Assembly (NCBI GenBank): GCA_001801405.1
Contig: MGXQ01000029.1
Coordinates: forward strand, 1 to 13,670
Direction of reading: 5' to 3'
DNA from: Gammaproteobacteria bacterium RIFCSPHIGHO2_02_FULL_42_13
GTDB taxonomy: Bacteria; Pseudomonadota; Gammaproteobacteria; UBA12402
Length of the DNA stretch: 13,670 nucleotides
Notes under the pieces: model-generated
The model's input: the letters and a program-made list of their open reading frames with translations, nothing else
Database searches by the model: none
What the model was told of the DNA's origin: nothing
Translations under genes and position numbers: made by a program
In this document: positions 1 through 7,905 of the stretch, piece by piece
Layout: the number at the start of each line of letters is the position of its first letter
Numbering within the stretch: position 1 is the first letter of the stretch

Positions 1-1882
1 CTTCGGCAAGATCGCCGTTTTCTTCGAGCCAAATTTTGCGATCACCGGCGCGTTTTTTGGCAAGCAACATGTCCATCTTTTTCAACGTATCGTCGTTTTT
101 ACCAATAGTTAATTTCATTAACCGTCGCGTCGCCGGCGCCATGGTCGTTTCGCGTAATTGTTTGGGATTCATTTCGCCTAACCCTTTAAAACGCTGAATA
201 TTAACCTTGCCTGTTTTCTTTGATTTTTGAAGTCGCGCTAAAATGGTTTCTTTCTCATTTTCATCTAACGCATAAAAAACTTCTTGCCCCATATCAATTC
301 GAAACAACGGCGGCATCGCTACATACACATGTCCTTCTTCAACAAGCGCACGAAAATGTTTTACAAACAAGGCACATAACAAGGTCGCAATATGCAATCC
401 ATCCGAATCCGCATCCGCCAAAATACACACCTTGCCATAACGCAACCCTTCTAAATTATCGGAGCCAGGATCCACGCCTAATGCAACCGTAATATCATGA
501 ATTTCTTGTGATTCTAGAACATTCGATGAATCCACTTCCCACGTATTCAAGATTTTTCCACGCAACGGCATAATCGCTTGAAACACGCGATCGCGCGCCT
601 GCTTTGCAGACCCGCCGGCCGAATCACCTTCAACTAAAAATAATTCGCCTTGCATCGGATCTTCGCTGCGACAATCCGCTAATTTTCCCGGCAACGCTGG
701 TCCTGCCGTTACTTTTTTTCGCTGAACGCGTCGCCCTGCTTGCAATCGCGCTTCAGCATTTTTAATCGCTAATTCCGCCAGCAATTCGCCTTGCTGCACA
801 TGCTGATTGAGCCATACTAAAAATGCATCTTTAATCATTGCCGACACAAATGTGCCTGCTTCATGCGAAGATAAACGCTCTTTGACCTGGCCTGAAAAAT
901 GTGGCTCTTGCCACTTCAACGATAAAACATAACTGCAGGATAACCACAAATCATCCGCCGTTAATTTTATACCGCGCTGCAACAGATGCCGATATTCGCT
1001 AAATTCTCGCATCGCCTCAAACAAACCGGTGCGCAATCCACTGACATGCGCGCCCCCTTGCACAGTTGGAATTAAATTAACATAACTTTCGGTCACCAAA
1101 TTACCGCCTTCGGGCAACCATTCTAATGCACAATCAACAACAGACAACTCTTGCTTGCCGGTTAAAATAATCGGCGCTTCTGGCAAACACTCAGCACCTT
1201 CTAATTCATCTTTTAAATAATCACTTAAACCATCTTCGTAATACCATTCGAGTTTTTCATTATCTTGCTGATTGTCAAACGTCACGCGCAATCCTGAACA
1301 TAATACCGCTTTGGCGCGTAACAAATGTTTCAATTTTGAAGCCGAAAACTTAATAGAATCAAAATAACTCGCATCCGGCCAAAAATGAACTTTTGTCCCG
1401 GTGGTACGCTTCCCTGTTTCACCAACCACCTTTAAGGTCGATGTGGGATCACCATGTGCAAATGACATCGCATAAATTTTTCCATTGCGCTGAATTTCAA
1501 CTTCTAAACGATTCGACAACGCATTCACCACCGACACACCCACTCCATGTAAACCGCCGGCATATTGGTATTGTTTGTTTGAAAATTTTCCGCCAGCATG
1601 CAAGCGCGTTAAAATTAATTCAACACCGCTCATCTTTTCTTGTGGGTGTTTATCAACCGGCATGCCTCGCCCATCATCTTCGACTTCGAGCGAACCATCT
1701 TTATATAGAATCACCTTGATCTCAGTCGCATAGCCCGCCAACGCCTCATCTATGCTATTATCGATCACTTCTTGAGCAAGATGATTGGGCCGAGTCACAT
1801 CGGTATACATGCCAGGCCGGCGCTTGACCGGATCCAATCCGCTTAAAACCTCGATGTCTGCTGCATTGTATGTTGTTGTCAT
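1..1882 (-). CDS. parE: DNA topoisomerase IV subunit B (ParE), 3' end cut by window edge
   Basis: ParE is the ATPase subunit of topoisomerase IV, which with ParC decatenates daughter chromosomes. I see 627 codons; the E. coli protein is about 630 aa, so only the last few residues are missing. The N-terminus (MTTTYNAADIEVLSGLDPVK) and PGMYTD are ParE-like. The GHKL ATPase motif EVIDNSIDEA gives E38 and N42, and a GGLHGVGVSVVNALS glycine loop follows. The TOPRIM motif EGDSAGGSAKQ starts at residue 418 and includes D420, in the quinolone-resistance region. PLRGKILN and the metal-binding DADSD (490-494) follow, with RFKGLGEMNP near the C-terminus. GyrB is unlikely because there is no long C-terminal insertion. 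The start is set by homology to the family N-terminus; no strong Shine-Dalgarno is visible before it. It is divergent from the neighbouring protease-like gene. Confidence 0.97.
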   Translation of the reverse strand, partial: MTTTYNAADIEVLSGLDPVKRRPGMYTDVTRPNHLAQEVIDNSIDEALAGYATEIKVILYKDGSLEVEDDGRGMPVDKHPQEKMSGVELILTRLHAGGKFSNKQYQYAGGLHGVGVSVVNALSNRLEVEIQRNGKIYAMSFAHGDPTSTLKVVGETGKRTTGTKVHFWPDASYFDSIKFSASKLKHLLRAKAVLCSGLRVTFDNQQDNEKLEWYYEDGLSDYLKDELEGAECLPEAPIILTGKQELSVVDCALEWLPEGGNLVTESYVNLIPTVQGGAHVSGLRTGLFEAMREFSEYRHLLQRGIKLTADDLWLSCSYVLSLKWQEPHFSGQVKERLSSHEAGTFVSAMIKDAFLVWLNQHVQQGELLAELAIKNAEARLQAGRRVQRKKVTAGPALPGKLADCRSEDPMQGELFLVEGDSAGGSAKQARDRVFQAIMPLRGKILNTWEVDSSNVLESQEIHDITVALGVDPGSDNLEGLRYGKVCILADADSDGLHIATLLCALFVKHFRALVEEGHVYVAMPPLFRIDMGQEVFYALDENEKETILARLQKSKKTGKVNIQRFKGLGEMNPKQLRETTMAPATRRLMKLTIGKNDDTLKKMDMLLAKKRAGDRKIWLEENGDLAE

Positions 1883-1996
1883 ATGCTTATAAGACTACCG
1901 CAAAAAGCAGCGAAAAAACAGGGGATTATTGGAACTCGCATTTGGAGGCTTTTCGTGAGTAAAAAATACACAAAAAAGTCGCGGTTTTTTTATCCA

Positions 1997-2029
1997 TTTA
2001 ATATTCTCTTAAGAATTATGCGCTATACT
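1997..2029 (+). promoter_or_regulatory. PmrA-like box plus -10 element for the gene at 2064
   Basis: The site reads TTTAATATT (1997-2005), CT, then CTTAAGAAT (2008-2016), followed by a TATACT -10 at 2024-2029. Two TTAA-centred half-sites lie 11 bp apart, and the second CTTAAG is 10 bp from the -10. This matches the PmrA consensus as I recall it for Legionella and Coxiella effector genes (cTTAATatT-N2-cTTAATatT). There is no good -35 hexamer, as expected of an activator-dependent promoter. The predicted transcript starts near 2036, leaving a leader of about 28 nt with GGAG at 2052-2055. The same arrangement occurs before the gene starting at 12932. Confidence 0.7.
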
Positions 2030-2063
2030 CTATTTTATAGAATAGTTTATTGGAGATTAAAAA

Positions 2064-3758
2064 ATGCCGAAAAAACAACTCCCTTCCTGGTTGTTACGAT
2101 TAATAGGAGCTGCTCGTCCATCGCAAGACGATGCAGAAACTTCCGACACAGCAGCAGGATCAGAATACAGCTCAAGCGAATCTATCGCATCCGCATCGCC
2201 CGATGATGCAATGAAATCACTCGCAACCACGCCCCGCTGGCGAAGGATGCTTTTTGGCCAACGCAGTGTAGGCGATAACTTAACGCCTGAAAAGATACTT
2301 AAGTTAGCTAAAGTACAAGATGAAAAGGTCGTTGCAGAAATTTTTGCAGACCGCGGCTTTTTTGGCGGACGCGACTATAAAAACGATTTACTTCACCACG
2401 CAGATTTTGTTTTACAATTTGCAAACAATAGCGCACAAGGAGTTTATGTTAGAAACGAACTAAGCAAACCACAAAATCACACGTTCAAAAACAATTTATA
2501 TCAACGTCTAAAAGCAACACAAATACTAACGCTCCTTAGCAATTTAAAAAAAGAACAAGCAACTATTCAATCCTCAGCCATTAAGGACATAACAACCAAT
2601 CCTAAGGTTTGGAACAAACTGGATGCCGCACAAAAACTGCAAGCGATGCACATCATTCGCGGGATAAATGCAGCATTGCTACCCCGTGACTGCGAAGGAC
2701 AACAAATAGAAAACACACGTCTAGTGATTGCCAATCCGACATTACTCGGCTCGGGCAGCGAATTTAATACGCAAGCCGCCGATGAAATGCGGGAAACACT
2801 AGCAAATCAAGCTTATTTCAATCAAATTATAAACCCCCAAAGCTTTTGGCGAAAACTATTTGGCCGCGTTGATCGCGATCTTGTCACATTAAAAAAGCTT
2901 GGCATTATTATTACCCCCGCGCCCACCCCTCCCGCCGCTGTGATGGAAGATGAGGAAGATTTCGTAGAAGCCGCTGCACACCGCGATGCAGAGGATTTAC
3001 CAGCACGATATGACCGTATTGCAGAATTATTAAAACAATGCGCGGAACGTGGAGAAACACCTAGACTGACACCAGCAGAGCTCGCCGTAAATATTCAGGA
3101 ACAAGTTATTACATCAGCGACCGTAACGCCGCCGCTTCAAACTGAAAACAAAGGTCAACGCTATTATCATTTTCAGAGACAAATGCAACAAGGTCAGACA
3201 TATCTCTTCTTGCATCCTGCAAGTGATACAGACAAAATTTTGCTTAATGGCTTCGCCAAAGGAACAGAACCTTTGTCAGATGCACTACAAAATGCCAAAA
3301 CATTAACGGCTGGGCTACAAAACGCCACCGTGTTTATCCCTGTCGCAGAAACCGAACGAGGACATTGGACATTATTAAAATTACAAATGGGTCACGGCCA
3401 AGTCATCAAAGCGGACTGGCATGATCCGAAAACAAAAATGGGGCCGCCAACAAACACCGAAACACTAAGAATATTCCGAGAGGCATTTCCAAACATTGAT
3501 GTCACGCAAACATATCACACAGATAAACAGCCGCTCACCGATACAACGCGATGCGGTTACTTCGTTACGGATATCATTACAGATGAAATTCAAAAAGACT
3601 TAAACCCAACGCAATCAAGACGGCCGTCAGCAGGGAAGCCAGATGCAGCAGCATCGGCGTTGCCAACGGCAGGTCTCTTCGCCACGCAAAAAACAGTAAA
3701 GGAACAAGGAGAACGACCAGCCCCTAACGCTGATAGACCGCGACCCGTTTCGCCGTAA
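2064..3758 (+). CDS. Candidate effector with C-terminal Ulp1/C48-like cysteine protease domain
   Basis: This 564-aa protein has no family I can name over most of its length. Residues 1-60 are polar and Ser/Ala/Asp-rich after a short LPSWLLRLIGAA segment. Residues 70-280 look mostly helical, and 284-310 form a Pro then acidic linker. The C-terminal part (about 365-510) has the layout of a CE-clan peptidase: FIPV..TERGHWTLLKL gives H434, IKADWHDP gives D451 (or D454), then Q489, and TTRCGYFVTDI gives C497. The H-to-D gap of 17 equals that of yeast Ulp1 as I recall it. The last 50 residues are a disordered, basic Pro/Ala tail with no clear glutamate-rich Dot/Icm E-block. No signal peptide is seen. 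GGAG lies 8 nt before the ATG. The PmrA-like promoter upstream suggests a secreted effector; acyltransferase activity (YopJ-type) is an alternative. Confidence 0.6.
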   Translation: MPKKQLPSWLLRLIGAARPSQDDAETSDTAAGSEYSSSESIASASPDDAMKSLATTPRWRRMLFGQRSVGDNLTPEKILKLAKVQDEKVVAEIFADRGFFGGRDYKNDLLHHADFVLQFANNSAQGVYVRNELSKPQNHTFKNNLYQRLKATQILTLLSNLKKEQATIQSSAIKDITTNPKVWNKLDAAQKLQAMHIIRGINAALLPRDCEGQQIENTRLVIANPTLLGSGSEFNTQAADEMRETLANQAYFNQIINPQSFWRKLFGRVDRDLVTLKKLGIIITPAPTPPAAVMEDEEDFVEAAAHRDAEDLPARYDRIAELLKQCAERGETPRLTPAELAVNIQEQVITSATVTPPLQTENKGQRYYHFQRQMQQGQTYLFLHPASDTDKILLNGFAKGTEPLSDALQNAKTLTAGLQNATVFIPVAETERGHWTLLKLQMGHGQVIKADWHDPKTKMGPPTNTETLRIFREAFPNIDVTQTYHTDKQPLTDTTRCGYFVTDIITDEIQKDLNPTQSRRPSAGKPDAAASALPTAGLFATQKTVKEQGERPAPNADRPRPVSP

Positions 3759-3796
3759 GAAAATTTCTTTATAATTCTCCTATGTTGTTATTTGAC

Positions 3797-4309
3797 TTAC
3801 GTATTCACAGGAGCCGGTGCTTCTACAGAGCCTGCAGAAGATTCTAATAACGGTTTTGTTTCCCCTGTCTTTGCGCTACCTGATCTGCAATAACCAATCA
3901 TTAATGCAGCCGCACAAGACAAAAAAAGTGCGACCGCGATCAATGTACCGATCTGTATATCTTTTGTTATCTGCTCTTCGGGTTGACAGAGTTTCTCGCT
4001 CATGCTTCTCTCAACACATGAAAAAAAAGAACTTTTTACATTGGACGCAAGTGACACACCTGATTCATCTGACCGCCATTCACAGGGATCACTGTCCGAT
4101 GGTCCCGGCTCAGACTCATTGATCTCAAACGTACAAAGCCTAACGCAGTATCGCAGAAAATCCACCCCCGCAGTCACGTTACCACCACAGACCTCAACAA
4201 TTCGACGCCAAAGTGCTGGATCTAATTTCAAATCATTAACTCTACATCCTTGCACTAAGGCCCCTTCTAGAGCACCCGACAAACAACTATATGCATCATT
4301 ACCTGGCAT
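3797..4309 (-). CDS. Cys-rich single-pass membrane protein, unknown function
   Basis: I do not recognise this 170-aa protein. It begins 13 bp after the pfp stop and so probably shares its transcript. An in-frame ATG at 4315 would leave only 1 nt after the AGGAG at 4317-4321. The ATG at 4309 gives the usual 7 nt, so I chose it. Counting from the 4315 ATG, residues 1-62 are predicted folded and Cys-rich, 63-90 are Ser/Asp/Glu-rich, and 120-143 form one hydrophobic membrane segment (IQIGTLIAVALFLSCAAALM). The tail of about 29 residues is polar and Pro/Ala/Ser-rich. Ten cysteines in 172 residues is high. No N-terminal signal peptide is seen, so topology is unclear. Its place downstream of a glycolytic gene gives no functional clue. 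It could be a small effector or a lineage-specific membrane protein. Confidence 0.6.
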   Translation of the reverse strand: MPGNDAYSCLSGALEGALVQGCRVNDLKLDPALWRRIVEVCGGNVTAGVDFLRYCVRLCTFEINESEPGPSDSDPCEWRSDESGVSLASNVKSSFFSCVERSMSEKLCQPEEQITKDIQIGTLIAVALFLSCAAALMIGYCRSGSAKTGETKPLLESSAGSVEAPAPVNT

Positions 4310-4322
4310 AAACATTCTCCTC

Positions 4323-5573
4323 TTATTTTATGGTTATTTTTTTCGACACTAAACTCTTTTTAAGTTTTACATAAACCGGCAAACCGTTTTTATACGGCGG
4401 ATAATCTTCGCCTTGAATGAGTGGCAAAATATAATTGCGGCAGGCTTTTGTAATACCAAAACCATCTTTCGTAATAAAATTCTTTGGCATAAATTTTTCG
4501 ACATTGGCGACCTGAGATAATTTTACTTTGTCAATTTTCCAACTATATGTTTTTGTTTTCTTGCGCACAATGATCGGCATGATCGCATTTTCGCCTTTTA
4601 AGCCATACTCCACGGCCGCTTTGCCCAGCGCATACGCTTGATCAACATCCACTTTAGAAGCAATATGCCTTGCCGCACGCTGCAAATAATCACAAACGGC
4701 CCAATGATATTTGTAGCCTAATTTGTTTTTAACGAGATTCGCAATCACCGGCGCCACACCACCTAATTGTGCATGACCAAATGCATCTTTTAATCCGCTG
4801 TCCGATAAGAATTTGCCTTCTGTATCTTTCACGCCTTCCGACACCACAATCGTACAATAATCATATCGCTCTACACAAGATTTTACTTTTTCTAAAAATT
4901 TTGTTTCATCAAACACCACTTCAGGCAATAAAATAATATGCGGATCATCGCCCGCTTTTTCCGCCGCAACACCGGCGGCAGCCGCAATCCATCCTGCATG
5001 ACGCCCCATCACTTCCATCACAAATACTTTGGTCGATGTTTTTGCCATTGATGCAATATCAAATCCCGCTTCGCGAATCGACACCGCAACATATTTTGCA
5101 ACTGATCCAAATCCCGGGCAACTGTCGGTAAACGGCAAATCATTATCAATTGTTTTTGGAATGCCAATGCACGTTAATGGATAACCGCTTTTTTTGCTAA
5201 ACTCGGCGATTTTATTCGCTGTATCCTGTGAATCTCCGCCACCGTTATAAAAGAAATAACCAATATTATATTTTTTAAAAACCCGAATAAGTTTTTCATA
5301 CTCATCGCGATTTTCTTCAACGCTTTTCATTTTGTAACGGCAAGAGCCAAACGCACCACCGGGCGTATAGCGTAAAGCAGAAATGGCTTGCGCGGATTCT
5401 TTGCTCGTATCGATTAACTCTTCGTTGAGCGCGCCCACAATGCCATTTAAACCTGCATATACCTTACCAACTTTACGTTTATGTTTGCGCGCGGTTTCAA
5501 TAACGCCGCACGCGGTTGCATTAATGACCGCGGTTACACCACCGGATTGTGCGTAAAAAATATTTTTGGACAT
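4323..5573 (-). CDS. pfp: Pyrophosphate-dependent 6-phosphofructokinase
   Basis: This enzyme interconverts fructose 6-phosphate and fructose 1,6-bisphosphate using PPi rather than ATP, so the step is reversible and serves both glycolysis and gluconeogenesis. At 416 aa the length suits the compact PPi-PFK group. The phosphate-binding start is YAQSGGVTAVINA (residues 7-19). GGGDSQDT (111-118) replaces the GGDGS of ATP-dependent enzymes. The catalytic PKTIDNDLP motif (139-147) carries the lysine typical of PPi users and the base D143. MGRHAGWIA (189-197) binds the sugar phosphate. An AGGAG sits 6 nt before the ATG. It is divergent from upp and is followed at once by the small Cys-rich gene. The family call is firm; PPi over ATP preference is inferred from the motifs. 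Confidence 0.93.
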   Translation of the reverse strand: MSKNIFYAQSGGVTAVINATACGVIETARKHKRKVGKVYAGLNGIVGALNEELIDTSKESAQAISALRYTPGGAFGSCRYKMKSVEENRDEYEKLIRVFKKYNIGYFFYNGGGDSQDTANKIAEFSKKSGYPLTCIGIPKTIDNDLPFTDSCPGFGSVAKYVAVSIREAGFDIASMAKTSTKVFVMEVMGRHAGWIAAAAGVAAEKAGDDPHIILLPEVVFDETKFLEKVKSCVERYDYCTIVVSEGVKDTEGKFLSDSGLKDAFGHAQLGGVAPVIANLVKNKLGYKYHWAVCDYLQRAARHIASKVDVDQAYALGKAAVEYGLKGENAIMPIIVRKKTKTYSWKIDKVKLSQVANVEKFMPKNFITKDGFGITKACRNYILPLIQGEDYPPYKNGLPVYVKLKKSLVSKKITIK

Positions 5574-5658
5574 GAATATCTCCTTTTAACACTGTCATCC
5601 CGCGGCTTGTGTATGAAATGATATTTTTAATCATAAAAAGCCTTAGATTGAAGCCGGC

Positions 5659-5667
5659 ATTGTAGCA
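5659..5667 (-). promoter_or_regulatory. Probable extended -10 promoter of pfp
   Basis: On the minus strand TGC precedes TACAAT (TGCTACAAT), an extended -10 element 86 bp upstream of the pfp ATG. No convincing -35 is seen at 16-18 bp. The element overlaps the small palindrome at 5664-5676. Confidence 0.4.
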
Positions 5668-5676
5668 TAAAATGCT
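5664..5676. repeat. Small perfect palindrome between pfp and upp
   Basis: AGCAT-AAA-ATGCT is a perfect 5-bp inverted repeat in the divergent pfp/upp spacer. It overlaps the proposed pfp -10, so a regulator could bind here, but an inverted repeat this short can arise by chance. Confidence 0.25.
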
Positions 5677-5731
5677 GAATTCTCATCTATTCCATGTTAT
5701 TCTATTAAAAACATCGACCGGAGGAAAATAA

Positions 5732-6385
5732 ATGACCATTCAGACCTTTGACAAGCTGCCTAATTTTCATGTTATCGCACATCCCATTATTCAATATAAA
5801 CTGGCGCTGCTGCGCGATGTCACTACCAACCGCAAGCTCTTCAAAGAACTCACCGAAGAAATTGCGCTTTTAATTGTATACGAAGCCATGCGCGATTTAC
5901 CGACGGTCAATCGTTCTATTACAACACCACTGGAAACATTTGAAGGTCCCGATTTACAAAGCAATCATTTTTTAATCACACCTATTTTACGTGCCGGTCT
6001 TGGCATGGCCGATGGCATTTTAAAATTATTACCGATGGCGCGCGTGGGGCATATTGGATTTTACCGCGATGAAAAAACACTCGAAGCAAAAAATTACTAT
6101 TTTAAATTACCGCCTGATGAACAAGCGGCATGCTGTTTTGTGTGCGATCCGATGTTAGCAACAGGCGGGACTGCATGCGCCACCATGACGAAACTAAAAG
6201 AATATGGTTTAAAAAACATTGTATTTGTTTGTCTTGTCGCTGCCCCCGAAGGCGTGAAAAAAACAATTAAAGCGCATCCGGATGTGCCAATTTTCGCAGC
6301 GAGTTTAGACCGACAACTCAACGAAAAAGGCTATATTTTACCAGGCTTAGGCGACGCCGGCGATCGTATATGGGCGGTCAAATAG
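5732..6385 (+). CDS. upp: Uracil phosphoribosyltransferase
   Basis: Upp salvages uracil by joining it to PRPP to make UMP in the cytosol. The 217-aa length is near the 208 aa of E. coli Upp. PILRAGLGMADG (84-95) and GFYRDEKTLEA are conserved family segments. CDPMLATGGT (138-147) is the PRPP-binding loop, and YILPGLGDAGDR (201-212) forms the uracil pocket near the C-terminus, followed by WAVK. A GGAGG (5720-5724) lies 7 nt before the ATG. Transcription is divergent from pfp. There is no uraA-type permease next to it, unlike in E. coli. No terminator is visible before the next promoter, so some read-through into the thioredoxin-like operon is possible. Confidence 0.96.
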   Translation: MTIQTFDKLPNFHVIAHPIIQYKLALLRDVTTNRKLFKELTEEIALLIVYEAMRDLPTVNRSITTPLETFEGPDLQSNHFLITPILRAGLGMADGILKLLPMARVGHIGFYRDEKTLEAKNYYFKLPPDEQAACCFVCDPMLATGGTACATMTKLKEYGLKNIVFVCLVAAPEGVKKTIKAHPDVPIFAASLDRQLNEKGYILPGLGDAGDRIWAVK

Positions 6386-6387
6386 TC

Positions 6388-6415
6388 TTGACATAATAAT
6401 AAATCAGAAGATAAT
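6388..6415 (+). promoter_or_regulatory. Sigma-70 type promoter for the thioredoxin-like operon
   Basis: A perfect TTGACA (6388-6393) is followed by a 16-bp spacer and GATAAT (6410-6415), a 5/6 match to the -10. It begins 3 bp after the upp stop and 45 bp before the next ATG. A GGGAG at 6424-6428 serves as ribosome binding site. Confidence 0.6.
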
Positions 6416-6437
6416 TGCAGAACGGGAGAAAACACAA

Positions 6438-6839
6438 ATGAACAAAAAGTTTGTTTCATGGTTTATTGTTATTATCGCGATTGCTACCGCCCTGTTTTTT
6501 GTGAACATCATGGCGCGTAAACATAATGCGGCGTTTGAAAATAAAATCGCACAAACAAATTATCATCAAAAAATGATTTTGTTTTATAGCTATACATGTC
6601 CGCACTGCAAAACAGTTGAAGACTTCATTAACCAATATCATGTGGCGCAAAAAATTAATTTTGACTCCAAAGAAGTCTCGCAAAATCAACAGAACGTCGT
6701 AATTTTTTCGAACGTGGCGCAAAAATATTGCCATATTACCGCATCAAACTTAGTCGTCCCTTTATTCTGGACGGGCTCTAAATGTATCATTGGCGATCAA
6801 CCGATCATCCATTATTTTAAAACAAAAATGGCGAAATAA
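6438..6839 (+). CDS. Membrane-anchored thioredoxin-fold protein with CPHC motif
   Basis: This 133-aa protein has one N-terminal membrane segment (about residues 6-25) and then a small thioredoxin/glutaredoxin-like domain, probably facing the periplasm. FYSYTCPHC gives the redox pair C54 and C57, the same CPHC as DsbA. VP at 107-108 matches the cis-proline position, followed by LFWTGSKCIIGDQPIIHYF, a glutaredoxin-like C-terminal strand and helix. C98 and C116 are extra cysteines. The domain is shorter than DsbA and lacks its helical insertion. It starts a three-gene run with 2-bp gaps, so it probably works with the CPIC membrane protein that follows. Thiol oxidation or reduction is inferred from the motif; the physiological substrate is unknown. 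Confidence 0.8.
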   Translation: MNKKFVSWFIVIIAIATALFFVNIMARKHNAAFENKIAQTNYHQKMILFYSYTCPHCKTVEDFINQYHVAQKINFDSKEVSQNQQNVVIFSNVAQKYCHITASNLVVPLFWTGSKCIIGDQPIIHYFKTKMAK

Positions 6840-6841
6840 TT

Positions 6842-7345
6842 ATGTTGAAAAAATTAATAGCGGGTATCAGTGCTTATTTTCTAACGATCGCATCAGCATA
6901 CGCGATATGCCCCATTTGCACCATCGCCGTGGGTGCCGGCGTTGGACTTTCCCGATGGTTGGGCGTAGACGATACGATCAGCGGCATTTGGATTGGTGGG
7001 CTGACTATTTCCATGATTTGGTGGACCATTAATTGGCTCAACTCAAAAAATATCCGCTTTTTTGGCCGCAAACCGCTGATTTTCATTAGTTATTACATCT
7101 TGATTCTCATTCCGTTTTATTCGACCGATATTGTTGGTCATCCATTAAATACGTTATGGGGTTTTGATAAATTGCTTTTGGGTATCGTCATCGGCAGCAT
7201 AACCTTTTTTGTTTTCGGCATGTGGTATTTTTACATGAAAAAGAAAAATAATGGGCATGCGCATTTTCCCTTTGAAAAAGTCGTGATGCCGATCGCGCCG
7301 TTAATTATTTTGACCATCCTCTTTTATTTTATTACACGAGTTTAA
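6842..7345 (+). CDS. Polytopic membrane protein with CPIC motif after the first segment
   Basis: The protein is 167 aa. Residues 1-21 resemble a signal peptide or first membrane segment ending AYA. ICPICTIAVGAGVGLSRWLG follows directly, with C23 and C26 in a CxxC. Further hydrophobic stretches lie at about 46-66, 78-97, 109-131 and 146-166, so I expect four or five membrane spans. A Lys-rich loop with HAHFPFEK lies near 132-145. I do not recognise a named family. The CxxC at the membrane surface and the adjacent CPHC thioredoxin-like gene suggest a redox pair that passes electrons or disulfides across the inner membrane, in the manner of DsbB or DsbD but unrelated in sequence as far as I can judge. 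It starts 2 bp after the upstream stop. Confidence 0.75.
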   Translation: MLKKLIAGISAYFLTIASAYAICPICTIAVGAGVGLSRWLGVDDTISGIWIGGLTISMIWWTINWLNSKNIRFFGRKPLIFISYYILILIPFYSTDIVGHPLNTLWGFDKLLLGIVIGSITFFVFGMWYFYMKKKNNGHAHFPFEKVVMPIAPLIILTILFYFITRV

Positions 7346-7347
7346 GC

Positions 7348-7884
7348 ATGAAAAATCCCATTCAAGATTTGGAAACTTTTATTGAAAAAGCAGATCAATT
7401 AAAAAAACAAGATAAAATGGATTTGTCATCGGATCAAGATTTAACATTTGCCATCATGAATTTGGTTTCGATCGAAGAACATTTTATTTTTTCTGGCGCA
7501 AAAACCGGAAAAAATGAATACTACGATTTAGTCAACGACGTCAGAGACATGCGAAAAGCCTTGCTCAAAAAAATTATCAAAGAATACGAGGGTGAAGTGT
7601 GGTGTATTTCCAAACATTTACTCGCCGCCTGCATGCGTTTAATGGAAGTCGGCACCAAACAACTGGGGATGGATCGCAAAGAAGAAGCCTATGATTTTTT
7701 TAACAAAGCCTATCAGCTCTATTCACTATTTTGGGGAATCAATTTAGACCTTATCAAAACAAACGACCTGAAAAAAATCGACGAGGACGCTCTCAACAAA
7801 CACGATAAAAAGCCTAAAAAAGACGGATTAATGGGCAAACTCGGCGTTCTGGTTCAGAAAGTTATTGATTGCTGTATTGAGTGA
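7348..7884 (+). CDS. Soluble helical protein of unknown function, third gene of redox operon
   Basis: I do not recognise this 178-aa protein. It is highly charged, predicted mainly helical, and has no signal peptide or membrane segment. KEYEGEVWCISKHLLAACMRLMEVGTKQLGMDRKEEAYDFFNKAYQLYSLFWGINLDLI (about 90-148) could form a helical hairpin like a TPR or four-helix bundle. A Lys-rich stretch follows, then a short amphipathic C-terminus ending DCCIE. It begins 2 bp after the CPIC membrane protein, so it is translationally linked to the two redox genes and probably acts with them from the cytosolic side. This is inferred from position only. Confidence 0.7.
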   Translation: MKNPIQDLETFIEKADQLKKQDKMDLSSDQDLTFAIMNLVSIEEHFIFSGAKTGKNEYYDLVNDVRDMRKALLKKIIKEYEGEVWCISKHLLAACMRLMEVGTKQLGMDRKEEAYDFFNKAYQLYSLFWGINLDLIKTNDLKKIDEDALNKHDKKPKKDGLMGKLGVLVQKVIDCCIE

Positions 7885-7905
7885 TGCCATAGAAAAGAGA
7901 AATTT

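Noticed and set aside
1883..2206. 107-codon open frame overlapping the start of the gene at 2064
   Set aside because: It runs through the promoter region and overlaps the better-supported frame; the product is Arg/Ile-rich with no motif and no ribosome binding site.
3579..3758. Search for a glutamate-rich Dot/Icm secretion signal (E-block) at the C-terminus of the 564-aa protein
   Set aside because: Only isolated Glu residues (KEQGE) are seen, so I do not claim a secretion signal; the effector idea rests on promoter and domain.
3759..3796. AAGAAA-A-TTTCTT palindrome between converging genes
   Set aside because: The 6-bp AT-only stem is too weak to call a terminator.
4002..4352. 116-codon plus-strand frame
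   Set aside because: It is antisense to the Cys-rich gene and the end of pfp. The minus frame has a good Shine-Dalgarno, operon spacing and a membrane segment.
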